A DNA stretch of 6,993 nt from an uncultured bacterium. GTDB taxonomy: Bacteria > Auribacterota > Tritonobacteria > UBA1439. Of the stretch, positions 6,382 to 6,993 are shown piece by piece; position 1 is the stretch's first letter; every line of letters starts with the position of its first letter. The position numbers and the translations under genes are program-made. The stretch is from the NCBI GenBank assembly GCA_937858775.1, contig CALLYX010000153.1:1-6993 (forward strand). The letters are read 5' to 3'. The notes under the pieces are model-generated. The model was not told where the DNA came from. It searched no databases and saw nothing but the letters and a program-made list of their open reading frames with translations.

Positions 6382-6993
6382 TCAGACCGTCTGCTTCGAG
6401 ATCAGGACCTGGATCCGGTCGCCCACGTTCTCTATCTCGTCGGCGATCTCGGAGATCATCTTGATCAGCTCCCCGATGATGATCTTCTCCGCGAGCGGGA
6501 TCCCGCTCTCATGGAAGAGGTATTTCAGCAGCTTGAACTCGATGGCGTCCGCCGCCTGTTCGCGCGTGGAGATCTCCTGGATGAGCGCCATCGATTTCGG
6601 CTTGTCCAGCATCGGCCCCTCGACGAGCTTCACCAGCGGCTCCATCGTCGCCACCACCCGCGAGGCCAGCCCCTTGACGTCCGCGTGCATCTCCGGCGGG
6701 ATATTCGGCTCCTGTATCACCATCGTCTGCGTCACCATCTTCGCCCCGTTGGCGATATTGTCGATCATCTCCACGATCCCGATGTAATCCTCGCGGATGA
6801 ACGGAAGGAACGCCCCGTCGGCGAGCTTGGAGATGATGTCGCGCCGGATTTCGTCCGCCTCGTGCTCCTTCTCATGCAGGTTGTAGGAGCTGACGTTCGC
6901 CTCCTCCCTCTTCCCCTCCAGGTGCAGCCCGATCGTCTTCTCCAGGAGGACGAGGCACTCCTTGATCTTGTCGACATGCTTCTGCATGAACTC
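6382..6993 (-). CDS. DUF47 / TIGR00153 PhoU-like protein, N-terminus beyond the window
   Basis: This is an all-helical PhoU-related protein. The DUF47 family usually accompanies low-affinity phosphate (Pit) transporters and is thought to regulate phosphate uptake. The frame stays open to the edge, with Glu-Phe encoded upstream of the ATG at 6987. Family members usually begin with a short segment of the SPFxxLxEF kind, so 6987 is probably internal and about 10-25 residues are missing. Numbering from that Met, the first repeat carries the acidic motif EKEHEAD (39-45) followed by EMIDNIAN (73-80). The second carries REQAAD (142-147) and SEIADEIENVGDRI (179-192). These paired acidic helices are the metal-binding type seen in PhoU folds. 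The protein ends at residue 201, near normal for the family. It converges on the efflux operon and is probably unrelated to it. No Pit transporter is visible; if linked, it lies upstream of this gene, beyond the right edge. Confidence 0.88.
   Translation of the reverse strand, partial: EFMQKHVDKIKECLVLLEKTIGLHLEGKREEANVSSYNLHEKEHEADEIRRDIISKLADGAFLPFIREDYIGIVEMIDNIANGAKMVTQTMVIQEPNIPPEMHADVKGLASRVVATMEPLVKLVEGPMLDKPKSMALIQEISTREQAADAIEFKLLKYLFHESGIPLAEKIIIGELIKMISEIADEIENVGDRIQVLISKQTV

Noticed and set aside
6985..6987. ATG as the true start of the DUF47 gene
   Set aside because: The frame is open further upstream to the window edge with family-like residues (Glu-Phe), so the start is probably outside the window.

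Overview
The window is almost entirely coding. From about 370 to the right edge it has the high GC and tight gene packing of a free-living Gram-negative bacterium: sample lines are about 67-80% GC, with C/G-ending codons and frequent AGG for Arg. The first ~360 bases differ, at about 55% GC by hand count, with AT-ending codons, and they encode part of a protein unrelated to what follows. I cannot name the organism. The left fragment reads most like an alphaproteobacterial protein. The right part resembles efflux operons of deep-branching Gram-negatives (Omnitrophota/Auribacterota or deltaproteobacterial style), which is a weak impression only.

Layout: (1) positions 2 to about 361 hold the C-terminal half of RsmI, the 16S rRNA 2'-O-methyltransferase, open at the window edge and cut off abruptly inside its last domain. 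(2) A break in homology and composition lies at about 358-375. (3) A four-gene plus-strand operon fills about 375-6331: a TolC-family outer-membrane channel that has lost its own N-terminus and signal peptide at the break, a lipoprotein periplasmic adaptor, a full-length RND inner-membrane pump, and a small PII-like protein. The genes are separated by 2 and 4 bases and then overlap by 4 (ATGA). (4) On the minus strand, converging on this operon, is a DUF47/PhoU-like protein whose first residues lie beyond the right edge. The 50-base gap between the convergent genes holds a GC-rich hairpin.

The first three operon genes make a complete tripartite efflux pump. The fourth probably senses or modulates it, since it is translationally coupled to the pump gene. 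Three things are worth attention. The adaptor has no alpha-helical hairpin between its lipoyl half-motifs, an architecture known from Borrelia BesA. The pump has Asn at two positions of the AcrB-type proton relay. The PII-like protein lacks the usual GlnB signatures and has a Gly-rich loop. The left junction looks more like a chimeric join (assembly artefact) than a biological fusion, and read mapping would decide this. I saw no mobile element, tRNA, rRNA or CRISPR array.
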